A DNA stretch of 64,000 bases from Anaeramoeba flamelloides (Eukaryota > Metamonada > Anaeramoebidae). Numbering within the stretch: position 1 is the first letter of the stretch; each line of letters starts with the position of its first letter. Positions 36,005 to 47,759 of this stretch are shown here, one piece after another. A program made the position numbers and the translations under genes. The notes below the pieces were generated by a model. It saw nothing but the letters and a program-made list of their open reading frames with translations, made no database searches and was not told the DNA's origin. The stretch is from assembly GCA_027625915.1 (NCBI GenBank), contig JANTQA010000033.1, positions 10,416,001 through 10,480,000 of the forward strand, read 5' to 3'.

Positions 36005-36480
36005 ATTTTAAACCCCCTTTAACTCAAAGGGGTTTAGCCAAAAATGAAAAAGTAACTTTATTTTTAAGAATCAACCAAATTTAGATTGTTTGGAAATACG
36101 AGAAATAATAAACTTTGTATTAGAGTCAGTAATCATAAAATAAATATTTGATCAAACCATAAATTTCAAAACAAAATTTTTTTTTGGTACTTTTCATTGG
36201 AACGTTGATGAGAAAATACTCAATTTCTTTAGGAAATTAAAATTGTTGACAATAATATTTTTAACTTGTCAATGTATGAATCATAAAAGAATATACAAAT
36301 CTTCACTTTTCTTAATGTTAATTTGGGATTTCAAACAAATAATATTTCTAAAAAAAATAAAAAAGAAAAGAAGAATAAAAAAAAAACAAAAAATATTTTA
36401 TAAAAAAAAAAAATTTACTAAATGAGAAAAAATGATTATGATCTAAAAATTTATAATATTTATTTCTAAAGGATTATTTA
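36005..36480 (+). repeat. Dispersed repeat R, copy b
   Basis: It matches copy a (11595-11750 and about 12340-12590) and, almost perfectly in reverse, copy c at 39840-40345 (for example AATTGTTGACAATAA, TACTTGTAAATGTATGAAT, CTTTTCTTAATGTTAAT). The 36.2-kb open frame is part of it. Confidence 0.7.
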
Positions 36481-37285
36481 ATCAAACCTAAAAAAGCAAC
36501 TTCCAAAAATAGTAAAAAGCTAGTCAAGATTTTTGAAAAAGTCTTTGGTATCAAAAAAGTACAGTTTAATATATTTGATAACTGTGATCTTTATTATTTG
36601 TTCTAAATCTAAAAAAGTATTTTACATGTTAAACTTGGGCATGGATTGAATCATCAAGAAATTACTTTTAATTAATAAGACGTATAGATATTCAATCTTT
36701 TTTAATTCTTTGGATTGAAGAATTTTACTTTTTCAACAAAAAAAAAATCTTTTTATCTATTTTTTTGGAATTTCGAATTGATTAATTTTCTTTTTATTTT
36801 ATTGGAATTTTGTTGATCAAATCATTATTTGTAAAATTAGATAAATATAAAAATATTGTTCCTAGATTGTTAAAATAAATTATTTACATTTCTTGTTAAT
36901 CTCAAATTGTTTATTAAAAAGAAAAAAAAATATAAAAGCAATTAAATTGTCTTTTTGTTAAAAATTTGAATTTATTTCTAAAAATTTCAAATAATAAGTT
37001 TATTTGCTATTTACTTTTGAAATTATATTATTTCATTTTTTTCACGATCATCTATATTTCAATAATAAATATACAAATTGAGATTTTTTTATCTTTTTCA
37101 TCAAATATTGAAGTCGATTTGATTGAAAATTGTAAATAAAGGCTTTATTGAAAAAAGAAATAATATAATTTTTGAATTCACTTTTTCACTTGTTTTTGAT
37201 GACAATTATAAAATATTGATGAGCTACAAATAATTTAGTACACTTTTTTTTTTGTCATAAATTAAAGATGGTTACTTAATTAGTA

Positions 37286-37868
37286 AGCTATTTCCAAAAA
37301 AGTGGGGCATTTTTTTTTATCTTTTGTAAAAAACCATCTTTGTTAGTGATGGTAATCATTAATCAATAATACCAAATCAAGTTTAATAATAATACTGATT
37401 GAACCAAATACTTACATATTTAATTCAAAATATGTTAGTTGAAATATTTCCAAAAAATGAAAAAACAAAATAACACTTTTTTTGGACAAACAATCTACAA
37501 CCAATTTCAATAAAAAACCGGAAATATGGAAATTGTATAAATGATTTTTTAAACACTAAAACGTAGTTATATGTTTTTAATTATATTTTAAATTTTGTTT
37601 AGATTATACAAATTATGAAAATGGTTTTTTCAATCGGAAAGAAAATAATAAGCATCGATTTTCACACCTAAAAAATATCAGATAAAAAGCAAGATCAGAA
37701 ATTTTAATATATTTTATTGATTTTATACAATACTAAGAAACAAATTGAATTATTATCAATAATCGATGAATGGTATTTAATGTTTTTATATATTTAAATA
37801 GTTTTATGACGATTGGGTTACATGAATATATTTTAAAATGAATTTGCCCCACTTCATTGGAAATAGCT
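37286..37868. mobile_element. 583-bp TIR element (AAGCTATTTCC family), copy 2
   Basis: It starts AGCTATTTCCAAAAAAGTGG and ends with the complement of AGCTATTTCCAATGAAGTGG, with TA at 37284-37285 and 37869-37870. It is the full-length partner of the TAF2-intron copy. Confidence 0.87.
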
Positions 37869-37984
37869 TATGGTTCGACGATATTTTCTTTAATATGATT
37901 ATTTTTTTTTCAAAAAATTGAATTTTAAGAAAAAGATTTTGAATTGAAGTTTAAATAAATAATTTGAAGATATAATAAAATGTT

Positions 37985-38395
37985 AACAAAGACTCAATTT
38001 TTACATCAATAAAATAAAAAATAAAGAAACAAAAATCCAAACAATAAAAAATATGTACTTAATTTTGTGGCGAGGATATTTTCAAAAAATATAGGTAAAA
38101 TGGTTGAAATATCACTAAGGGGTTATGATCGATCAAAAGTTAGATACCATTAATTGATTATATTTGTTTTTTTCCATTTAAAGGAAATAAATTGTAACTT
38201 GATACTGATCATTTTAAAGAAATTTTTTGATCTCAAAAAAAATATTTTTATAATTGAAAAAAAACATGAATAAAAAATGAAAATGATGAAAATATTTTTG
38301 AAATATTTTTGAAGAATTCAAAATTCCTTCAAATCGAATGAAAGTAGTCTATTTAAAATCTTTTAAATATTTTAAATACATCAAAAAAAATGAAT
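37985..38395 (+). repeat. Dispersed repeat R, copy e (direct repeat with copy f)
   Basis: About 370 bp is nearly identical to 39198-39565: TGTGGCGAGGATAT, ATGGTTGAAATATCACTAAG, GGGGTTATGATCGATCAAAA, TTCCTTCAAATCGAATGAAA. It is more distantly related to R copies a and d (TCGATCAAAnGTTAGATAC). It forms the 3' flank of the LRR-ARH gene. Confidence 0.82.
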
Positions 38396-38401
38396 TAAAG
38401 T

Positions 38402-39929
38402 CTATATCCCTAAAAGTTTAAAGAACATTTCAACTCTTTCCTCTACCCAAACCAAATGTGGCATTTCCATTATCCATTCCTTTGGTAAATTCGAAAATCC
38501 AACCCAAGTACCTAATAGCGCACCCGCAATAGCTCCATTTGTATCTAAATATTTATAAATTTATGTATAAAAGTAAAAATATTATTTTAAAATAATGAAT
38601 AAATTAATAAAAATTACAATTGGTGATATCCAATTAAGGATAAAAACAAGAAATAATAATCAAATATATGATTAGATATATAATAACTATCCAGGATTTA
38701 TATTTATATTTTAATAGTACCAAAAAAAAAAAAATATTATAAAAAAGTTAGCATTCGCATTGAGTTTAAAACTTAAAGTGTGAATAAGGATTTTTTAAAA
38801 AAATTGGTTATCAACTTATCGTAACATTTTTTTTTTCGATCTGTTTTGAATTTTTCTTTTTTAACAAAGTAAATATTGATGATTTTCAGGGAATATAATA
38901 ACAATTATTCCAATATTTAACTGAAAAAAATTTGAATAGGGTGTAATTAAAAGTTATTTAAATTGTAAAAAAAACAAAAACATTCTAAATTGAGTTATTT
39001 TCATTTGTTTTTTTTTTTATCTTCAAGTACACATTTAATGTAAAACCTAATTCAATTTTTTTTCAGACCAAAAATCAATTTTTTGAAAAAAAAAAAAAAT
39101 CATATTAAATAAGTCATTTGAGAAATACCAAATTCGAACAGTGGGCTCTATGAAAATATTAACAATTATTTATATATTCTCTCATAAAATAAAAATTAAA
39201 TAAACAAAAATCCAAACAATAAAAAAGCATGTACTTAATTTTGTGGCGAGGATATATTAAAAAAATATAGGTAAAATGGTTGAAATATCACTAAGGGGTT
39301 ATGATCGATCAAAAGTTAGATACCATTAATTGATTATATTTGTTTTTTTTCCATTTAAAGGAAATAAATTGTAACTTGATACTGATCATTTTAAAGAAAT
39401 TTTTCAATCTCAAAAAAAATATTTTTATAATTGAAAAAAAACATGAATAAAAAAACAAAAAAAATGATGAAAAAATTTTTGAAATATTTTTAAAAAAATT
39501 CAAAATTCCTTCAAATCGAATGAAAGTAAAGTATTTAAAATCTTTTAATTATTTCAGCCATGCAAAAAAAAAAATGAATTATAATTTACCTCTCTCGCAT
39601 CAATTTCACTTGATGTTGAAGTTTAGAGGTTTAATATTTAAACAAAATAAAAAAACAATCGAATTTAATTTCTGTTCATTTTTTAAATTTAAAAATAGTT
39701 AAGCACAATAATAAAAGGTGATATTGTATTTAAAAGAGCGAGTTTGAACAAGAATAGCACGATTACTTTTAAACTCTTTTTCAGTCAAAGGTCCCCATTT
39801 TTATTGAAGAAATAGAACACATTCTATGAGTTTAATTCATTTTTCTTCTCAAACTAAATTTTCAATTTTTAGATCAAAAACATTTTTTCTCATTTTGTAA
39901 ATTTTTTTTTTTTTGTTTTTTGCTTTTTG

Positions 39930-39974
<45 letters not shown>

Positions 39975-42900
39975 TTAAATTTGAAAAAAAAAATGTTTGA
40001 AACCCCTTATTAACATTAAGAAAAGTTAGGCTTTGTATGTTTTTTTAAAATTCATACATTTACAAGTAAAAAATCTTATTGTCAACAATTTTAATTTCCT
40101 AAAGAAATTGAGAATTTTGCACGAGACGTTCCAAGGAAAAGTATCTTAAATTTTTTTGAACATTTATTGTTTTTTTGGAAAATTTATCGTTTGTTCAGGA
40201 TTTTCTTTTATAATTATTGACTCTTATATGAAGTTTATTATTTCTCGTATTTCTAAACAATCTAAATTTGGTTGATTCTTAAAAATAAAGTTACTTTTCC
40301 ATTTTTGGCTAAATCCCTTTGAGTGAAATGGAGTTTATTTTTACCCTTTTTTGATTATTTTTTTACGAATATCATTAAAAAAAATTTCTTATTTTTCACT
40401 TTTTAACCTCCCTTATCATGAAAAAATGCAGATTTGAAAAGAAACTCAGAAACAATGATTTTGATTTATCATGTTTTAAATGTGAAAATTAACTTTTCAT
40501 TTGTTGCGTTTCATGTTTTGTGATTTCTTTTAAAGAAGGTTTTAAATGAGATAAGGTTGAATTAATAAATGAAATTTTATAAAATATTACCACCCTCAAA
40601 ATTAATATTGAGTTGAAGAAACTCTTTAAGAAAAAAATACGTAAAAAAGTAAAAAATTATTTTTACCTTGAAGAAAACGAAATTTAAAACAAAAACAAAA
40701 AAATTGTAAAATCTCTAACTTCTGGATGACAGAATCAATTTTTATTTGAGTTATTTTAACAAACACTTGATTTTAAATTTTTGATTAATATTTTTTCGTT
40801 AGTAAAAAATTTGCATCAATAATTGTCTAAAAAATTTAAGGAATTTTTTTAAAGTTGGACTTTATTGGTGAATTATCAAAAAAAAAAGAAATTTAATTTT
40901 AACATTTTGTCAAAAGGAAATTTTATTTTCAATTTTTCTCAGGTTGTCGAAAAAAATGAATTCTCAAATTATTGAAAATTATTTTTTTGGTAAAAAAAAA
41001 AACTCTTTTTTGAACTACAAATATTATTTTATAATAAAAAAAGTCCCAAATAAACTAAATTATAAAATAAAAGAAGATAAACTCTCAAGTCCCAAAGGTT
41101 TACTATTTTTTCTTTCTTTATTCTAAGTAACTTGTTTCAAAGCTAATTTAATTTCTTCAACTTTTGAGAAAAAAATGTAGCTAACTATTATTGATAATAT
41201 TGTAAAAAATAAGACCTTATTTTTCAGAATTGTTGAAATAAACTAGTGATTTAAAATGCTTTTCATTAAGATTGAAGTTGATAATAAAGATTCTGATTTA
41301 AAATGAGAATAAAAAAAAACACTTTAAACGTACTTATTGGTGAAAAAGAGTGAAAAACGATTTTTAATCAGAACCATTATTGAAAATGAAAAATAAGATC
41401 AATTAATAAAAGAAAAAATAAATGATTAAAGACCAAATGGATTACTAAATACGATGCCAGTTTTTATAATACTATCTTTTTAATAAGGGTTTTTTTTCTT
41501 GGATTAATCCATCATTAAAAATTTGTGGAAAATTTAACTATTTTTGATATCTCAAAACCAAATAATCATATTTTGATAATAAAGGAGAGTTAAAAATGTT
41601 TTTATTGAGTTGATTGGATAATAATAAAATGTATTATTTTTTGAAGATCATTTGTTTCTTTTGTTTAATTGATTTTATTTTTCATTTTCAGGTTTCTGTG
41701 ATTCGATTAAGGTTTTCTTTTAAAAAATTTTGTACTTTTTTTCGTAGATTGTAAAGTAATAAATTTCAACTAGATATTTCTAAATTGAAAATTTTTAATG
41801 TTTTTTCATTTTTTCCCTGGCTGGAAATTTTCTTTAGATTGAGAAGAAGAGTTACAAGGGAAAAAGATAAAGTGGTTAATTGCTAATGATACTGATACAC
41901 AGAAACACGAAAGTATGTGTAACTTGAAAATAAAAACGAAAAAACAAAGACAAAAAATGACCAAAGGGTTGAAAGTAAATCGAGATCAAAAAGAAAAAAG
42001 AAATTACAACAATTAAACAACGATCTCCCAAAATGAACATTCATGATCAATTATCAAATTATTAAATCAACCACAAGTATCGTGTCTGTGATTTTGGGAG
42101 TTCTTAATTAAAGATAGCAGTGTTTTTTTTTTGAATTTTCATTTTTTTCCAATTGCTTCTTGTAAACCCTTTTTAAATTTCTTTTTTTTTTCTTTTTCTT
42201 TTTTTTTCCTTTTTTTTTTCTTTCTTTTTTTTTTTTTATTTTGCTTTTTAAACATAAAAAAAATTTTGGTCATGTATTTCCCTTGAACAATCTTGAAATC
42301 TATGATTTTACGCTTAAATTACCTTTGAGGAAATTTAAGTAAAAGGACATTTAGAGTGTAATTTACACTTCTTCAATAATAAAAAAATAAATAAATTGAA
42401 AATTTTTCAGTTTCTTTTGTTTTATTTAACAACCAAATTCAAGAAAAGAAATAAATGTTTCTTAGAGCTGACTCAGGAAGTTTAGTTTGGTATTTCTTAG
42501 ATTTTTTTTATTTTTATTGTAAATAACAATAAAATTTTGAGTGAAAGTTCGATTTATATAAAATATACGGACTACAAGTAAAAATGATAAAAAATCTCAA
42601 GCCAACGTGGTAGTAATGCATATCAACTGCGTTTTATTTTTAGTCTTCCTGATTGTAACAATTAAAATACCTATTATTAATTTTGATTTATTTCGATCTT
42701 TTTCCTTTGGTGATAGATGTTAATAATTTTGGGATCTTCAATAATTTATTTGATGAAAAATTCAAATCATTATTTAATTAACTATGAAAATTTTTATTCA
42801 ATCTTAAATGAAAAATACACAAAAAATTCTGAGTATTGTAAAATTTCAGTATTTGTGAAATTAAAATTCAAGTTATTCAGACAATCTTTTTCATGATATC

Positions 42901-45900
42901 AAGAAAATTTATTTAAAAAGCAAATACAATTTTTGTTCATATTACTTGATTTTATGATAACAGTGGAAAAGCTATAAGTACTCAATATTTTAAGAATATC
43001 ACTTACTCTGATACAAAAATAAAATAAAAAATACAATAAAATAAACAACTAATTCTATGAAAACTTAGCCCTCAAACAAATTTCGAAGGTGTACGAAGCT
43101 TCTCTAATAAAACAAAATTTTTAAAACAAATTATAACTGTCTTTATTGTTTTGATTTGGAAAACAATTGCCTTGTTATATTATGTGTTTGGCATGGAAGG
43201 ACGAGAAATATGATATTGTTTAAAGTGATATAAGATTATATTGAGGAGTTCGAAGAACGATGATTAATATCATCTTAGCACCAGAAGAATATCATTATTT
43301 TGAGTCTGGAAGGGGATCCAGAACGAAGCATTATAAAAGGTGATTTTTTGAACGAATCAAACAATATGAGGTGCTATTTATTTTTGGAACTCATAATCTA
43401 ACTCTTCAACACAAGAAAATACAATAAAAAACAAACAAAAACAAGTAAAAACCAATTGGTTATTTTTTAATGTTACTTTGAAGAACTTGTTCTTCAAAGG
43501 ATCTTCTTCTCCCAATGGAGTCATCGAAAACACTGAAGTTAAAATTTACATTTTCATCCATTGAGGATAAAACTTGGTTTAAAATCTCACAGAAACAAAC
43601 TAGATCATCCAACTTTTCAATGAGTATCTATCTCCTCTTTTATTTCATGCTTATTAAGAAACATCCTCAATGGCGATCAAACATAAAAACCACATCTATT
43701 ATGTGTTCTTAACAGTAACTAATTTTGAACCCTTCCTTTAAAAATTTCTTGGCTTTTGCAAAAAAAAAATGTTTTTTTTTTCTAATTTTGAAATTTGTAA
43801 TTGTGGTTTTTCACCTTTTGAAATTCTTCTTAAAAATGGTTTCTTCTCTCTTTTTCCAAAAAAAAAAAAATAGACCAAAAAATTTTTATTTTTTAAAAAT
43901 GATATTGATTTCTTGTGAACCAAAACCAAAAAACGCTGTTTGGATTTCTGCATTGTTTTTAAATAAAAAAAGAAAATTCATTCAATTTCCAACCTTTAAG
44001 GGAAAATATGATGACATTTTTCTTTGTTTTTTATTGATCAAATAATTAGATTCCTTGAACCAAATTATTTTTCCAATGTTGTAAATCCTTGAGATAAGCG
44101 ATATTTTGGGATTTATGTGATTATTAAACGTACAAAAAAATTGGTTAAACTCTTCTAAAATAACTTTAAATATCATTTTTAAAGTATAATTTATTAGTTA
44201 AATACTTCTTATTTTATCCAAATTGAATTGAAAATTAGAAGATCAGAAAATTTTCAAACTTTTCCTAATAATACAAGGATTTCTAAAAAACGTTCGACAG
44301 TAACTACAGTACTATCTTAAACTTTTAAGAGTGGGATAATCTCTTTCTTATCTCTAGTTATCAAAAATTATTTACTTTTAATTTTTACAAATAAAAAGTT
44401 TGAGTTTTTAAAAAAATAAATAGCATCTTTATCAACATTTTTATTAAAAAAATTCCCTTTAAGATTAATCATTTTTTCCATAGGTTTAAAAAAAATATTC
44501 TTATAATACGATTATAACATTTTACAATTTTTATAACACATTTTATAACAAAAATAAATGTTATAAAAGTTGCTATTATAAAGTTTCACAAACATTTTAC
44601 AGGTTTGTAACACCGTTACAACACGTTTATAACATGTTTTACAATTTTTTTTTTTAACAATGTTTGTTGAAAATTTTTTAAAATATTTTTATATTTTATA
44701 TTAATTAAATTCGAAAAAATATCAAATGCTTTAAACTGCTAAATGTCTTAAAATATCATTCCTAAAAGGAGAAATTGACGAAAAAATACTCTAATAGGAA
44801 AAAATCACTTACCTGAATCTCCACCTTCCCAAACAAGCTCTGATAATATTCTTAAAACCTTTGAACTGTCCTTCGAATTACCCAATTTTCGTAAAGAAAC
44901 AAAGGCAGACGCAAAGCATTTCAAAGTGTATCCGATTTGCCCTGATTGATCTAATTTTAAATCCTCCCAAGTATTTGATTTGGAATATTTGATGTAATCT
45001 TGTGAATATTCTTCAATTTTTTCTTTTTCTAAATTCTCTTCGATAAGGAATTGCTTTGCACCGATTTTGGTTGCTGTTTCTAAGATCTGTTCAAGGTCTG
45101 ATTCGCCCTGTAAAATTAAAGCGATTGCTGTTGTCAATGCGATTGAGGACGCCCTACACCTGGGATCGTAATGAGTAATTTTGCAAATTGTCAAAGTATT
45201 ATCAACAACCTGATCCAAGTCATCGAAATTTGGGATACCTAAAATTGAAGTTCGCATCAACGCGCCATTGGCAGCACCACGCTTGCCATATCTTTCCCAA
45301 ACTTCAAATGAAGATTTATGCGGCTCTGTTAAAAAGCATTCGTGGTGAAGAACAGAATTCACTGTCCGGCCAAGGCCATTGCCCGCAAGATCACCAAAAT
45401 CGGCAATGCCGTATTTGGCCCAATTTAATAAACGAGATGCATAATCGATTTCATCAAGCTTGCCTTTGCCGTCTAATAAATTATCCAAAATTAACAGCAT
45501 TTGATCAGAATCATCAGTCCAATCACCCTGCTCCCAATTACTTCGATGATGATCTAAAATAAAATCACTTGGATAAATTACACCATACGAATAATAAACA
45601 GAGTTTTGATTTTTATTTAAAAATTCTGTGGACAAACCCATGGAATCACCGAGGCAGTTACCAATAATACATCCTTTAATTTTGTCTTTGAGTTCTTCCA
45701 CATTTAATGTTGTAGAGTTTTCCTTTATTTTGATTTTCAAGGAAGTTTTGACTGTTAATTTTTTTCGAAATTTTTTTAAATGCTTTTCATTTGGCGAAAC
45801 CTTCCCCATTCCTGTTGCTGTAATGATCCCTTTCAATTCTTCTTTTTCATTTTCATTTTCATTTTCTTTCTCTTCCTCGTTCTCTTTTTTTTTCTCTTTT

Positions 45901-47438
45901 TCTTTCTCTTCCTCTTCCTCTTCCTCTTTTTCTTTTTCTTTTTCTTTTTCAATTTCAATTTCATTTTCATTTTCATTTTCTTTCTCTTTCTCATTCTCTT
46001 CCTCGTTCTCTTTTTCTTTTTTCTTTTCATTTTGAATTTCAATTTCTTTCTCTTTCTCTTTCTCTTTTTCTTTTTCATTTTCATTTTCATTTTCAATTTC
46101 AATCTCTTCTTTTTTTATTTCAGTTTCTGTTTCGCTCTCCTTGTTAATAGTTTTCTTTCCGTTTTTCTTTTTTTCATTAATATTTAATAGTATTGCATTA
46201 TTGCCTAAATTTAACAATTTTAAATGATCGTCTTCAAAAGGATTTCTATCAAATGTAATTGCTTGGAAAGAGTTTGGATGATCGAGAATGCCATTTGGAA
46301 CCTTTTTAAATTTATTGAAAGCAAAACAAATAACACTTAATTTTGGGAAAGATGTCTCAAATTGTTCTGGTAAATCGTTTAAGGAATTACCAGTCAAATC
46401 TAAAACTTGCAAATTTTTTAGTTTTAATAAAACTTGTGGCAAACTTGTAAGTCCACAATACCTTAATTTTAAGACTTGTAAATTTGTCAGTTTGGAAAAG
46501 CTTTGAGGCAAAGGCTTTTCAATTGAGAGATCAACACCAAGATATTCAAAATTTTTTAATTTTTTTAATTTGGAGATGTTCTCTGGTATTTCCTTACCTT
46601 TTAAATTAGTATTAAAGGCTAAATTTAGAGTCTCAAGGTTTCGCAGAGAAAAAAGAATTTGTGGGATTTCTTCCAGTTTATTGTGTGACAAATCAAGAAA
46701 CTGAAGTTTGCTATTGTCTTTCATTTTCTTGGGTAAGCTTTGAATCAAATTGTGTGATAAATTTAGATCGGTTAAGTTATTGTCATAAAAGCAATCAATC
46801 TTTAAAGTATTCATTTTATTATAAGACAAATCAAGTATAGCCAATGACTTCATTAAGGAAATGGGTTGAACAGTATTTGTAATGGAATTTTTTGATAAAT
46901 TTAATGAGTACAATTTCTTTAATTTAAATAAGCAATTTGGCATGACGTCCAGCCGATTATTATTTAACTTGAAGACCTCTAAATTTTCAATTTTGCCTAT
47001 TTCTTTGGGTAATTGTGTGATCCTGTTAAACGATAGGTCAAGGAAGGTTAACATCTTTAGGTGATGAATATTCTGTAATTTCCCAATTTTCATTGCGTTT
47101 TTGTGGAATTTCAATTTTCTTAGTTTTTTCATTTCTGAAAAATTCAGAGGGATCTCAACAAGGTAATTCCATGAAAAATCGAGCTCAACGATCTGTGATT
47201 GGTTTTTTTCAATTTCCTTGACATTTTCATTGGAGAAACTTTTACTACCTTGCCTTGTTCCTTGGATTATTGTTTCAATCTTTTTATGTTTTTGCTTTTG
47301 TTTTAGTTTTTTTATTTTTATTTTTTTGATGATATTTAATTCAAATTCCTCTTTCAGGTCACTACGTGAAAGGATTTCGCTAAAAGGATCGTATTCGTCA
47401 AGTGGGTTTGTTTGCTTCTTTGGTTTGTTTCCCATCAC
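38402..47438 (-). CDS. Leucine-rich repeat / ADP-ribosylglycohydrolase fusion protein
   Basis: Two exons: 47438-44813 and 38544-38402, giving 922 aa (phase 1 junction). The enzyme family (ARH/DraG) removes ADP-ribose from proteins or related molecules using two metal ions. Residues ~80-415 are about a dozen LRRs of the LDLSHNKLEEIP type. Residues ~430-580 are a Glu/Lys/Asn linker. Residues ~605-922 are the ARH domain: IKGCIIGNCLGDSMGLSTEF, the metal site WTDDSDQMLLILD, GRTVNSVL, GAANGALMRTSILG, and ITHYDPRCRASSIALTTAIA. The second metal site GGDSDTNGAIAGALLG is rebuilt only by splicing GAT TCA G to AT ACA AAT across the 6.3-kb intron. The last residues are VEMFFKLLGI. Two Met codons start the frame; from the second, MGNKPKK could be a myristoylation site (weak). 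Target unknown; the LRRs suggest recognition of a partner protein. Confidence 0.92.
39060..39580 (+). repeat. Dispersed repeat R, copy f
   Basis: 39198-39565 is the direct-repeat partner of 37985-38395. Its 5' part (AATTTTTTGAAAAAAAA, GAGAAATACCAAATTCGAAC) aligns with 4685-4760 and 11765-11840. It lies inside the LRR-ARH intron, so copies e and f bracket the last exon. Confidence 0.8.
39840..40345 (-). repeat. Dispersed repeat R, copy c (inverted)
   Basis: It is the reverse complement of 36005-36480 with high identity, including CTCAAAGGG-type and AGCCAAAAAT motifs at its outer end. The inner end runs into a poly-T tract of about 40 bases. Confidence 0.75.
41380..41691. mobile_element. MITE-like element, 312-bp CTGAAAATG family, copy 2
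   Basis: Left end TTGAAAATGAAAAATAAGAT and the complement of right end CTGAAAATGAAAAATAAAAT form inverted arms of about 50 bp (continuing CAATTAA...AAGAAA...AAATGAT). It is exactly as long as the 8966-9277 copy. TA precedes it at 41378-41379. The right TA has decayed. Confidence 0.65.
43515..43712 (+). CDS. Hypothetical small ORF (65 aa) in the LRR-ARH intron
   Basis: It is an ATG-started frame (MESSKTLKLKFTFSSIEDKT at the start, HPQWRSNIKTTSIMCS at the end) with more varied codons than typical AT-rich frames here. It lies on the strand opposite to the host gene. I recognise no family. It is just downstream of a 27-residue frame at 43260-43343 (MINIILAPEEYHYFESGRGS). It may be chance or a small nested gene. 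Confidence 0.15.
   Translation: MESSKTLKLKFTFSSIEDKTWFKISQKQTRSSNFSMSIYLLFYFMLIKKHPQWRSNIKTTSIMCS
44508..44650. repeat. Cluster of TTATAACA/GTTATAA motifs
   Basis: At least eight TTATAAC-type words in both orientations lie within 140 bp (for example TTATAACATTTTACAATTTT and TTTATAACACATTTTATAAC), in the first part of the LRR-ARH intron. It is a degenerate minisatellite. No function is assigned. Confidence 0.6.
45838..46110 (-). repeat. GAA/AAA simple repeat coding for the Glu-Lys linker
   Basis: It is a pyrimidine tract on the plus strand (purine on the coding strand) encoding EKEKEKE, ENENEN and EEEEEE runs between the LRR and ARH domains. It also generates three false frames. Confidence 0.92.
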
Positions 47439-47759
47439 AATTATTAAAATAACTAAATGTAGAAAAAATTAAAAATAGTAATAAAAAAAAACAATCAAGA
47501 AAAAATGAATTAAAAATTCTGTTTTTTTTTACGTGGAACTTTATTGTTGGATCTACAGTTTGAAACCAAATCATTGTTTCTTAAGTATTTCATTTTATTA
47601 TGTTTTTGGTTCCATTTTGAAAAATTTTGTGATTAAGTAGTTTTAAAAAAGTAGAAACTTTTTTTCAAACTTTTATCAAGTTTTATATTTTTAAGGGATT
47701 AGCTTCATCCTATATTTCTCTAGAATCAAAGTATGTTGTAATTGGGTGTAAATGATATT

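Larger units (their letters stand above)
35132..38401. other. Intergenic region between convergent TAF2 and LRR-ARH genes
   Basis: It holds repeat R copy b (36005-36480), TIR element copy 2 (37286-37868) and repeat R copy e (37985-38395), which ends seven bases before the LRR-ARH stop codon. 35132-36000 and 36480-37280 show only AT-rich sequence. Confidence 0.65.
38545..44812 (-). other. 6.3-kb intron of the LRR-ARH gene
   Basis: Donor CAG|GTAAGT and acceptor ATTTAG|AT. Contents: repeat R copies f (39060-39580) and c (39840-40345, inverted), a poly-T tract near 39930-39970, a 312-bp TIR element (41380-41691), a pyrimidine tract near 42180-42240, a GC-richer island at about 43180-43720 with small frames, and a TTATAAC cluster at 44508-44650. 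38560-39050, 40350-41370 and 41700-42170 show nothing more. Confidence 0.9.

Noticed and set aside
37985-39580. Direct repeats e and f as terminal repeats of one retroelement
   Set aside because: The sequence between them contains the host exon and no polymerase, integrase, primer site or short inverted tips, and the repeat also occurs singly elsewhere in the window.
45188-47472. Plus-strand frames rich in Phe and Ser
   Set aside because: They are antisense shadows of the LRR-ARH exon, especially of its Glu/Lys repeat.
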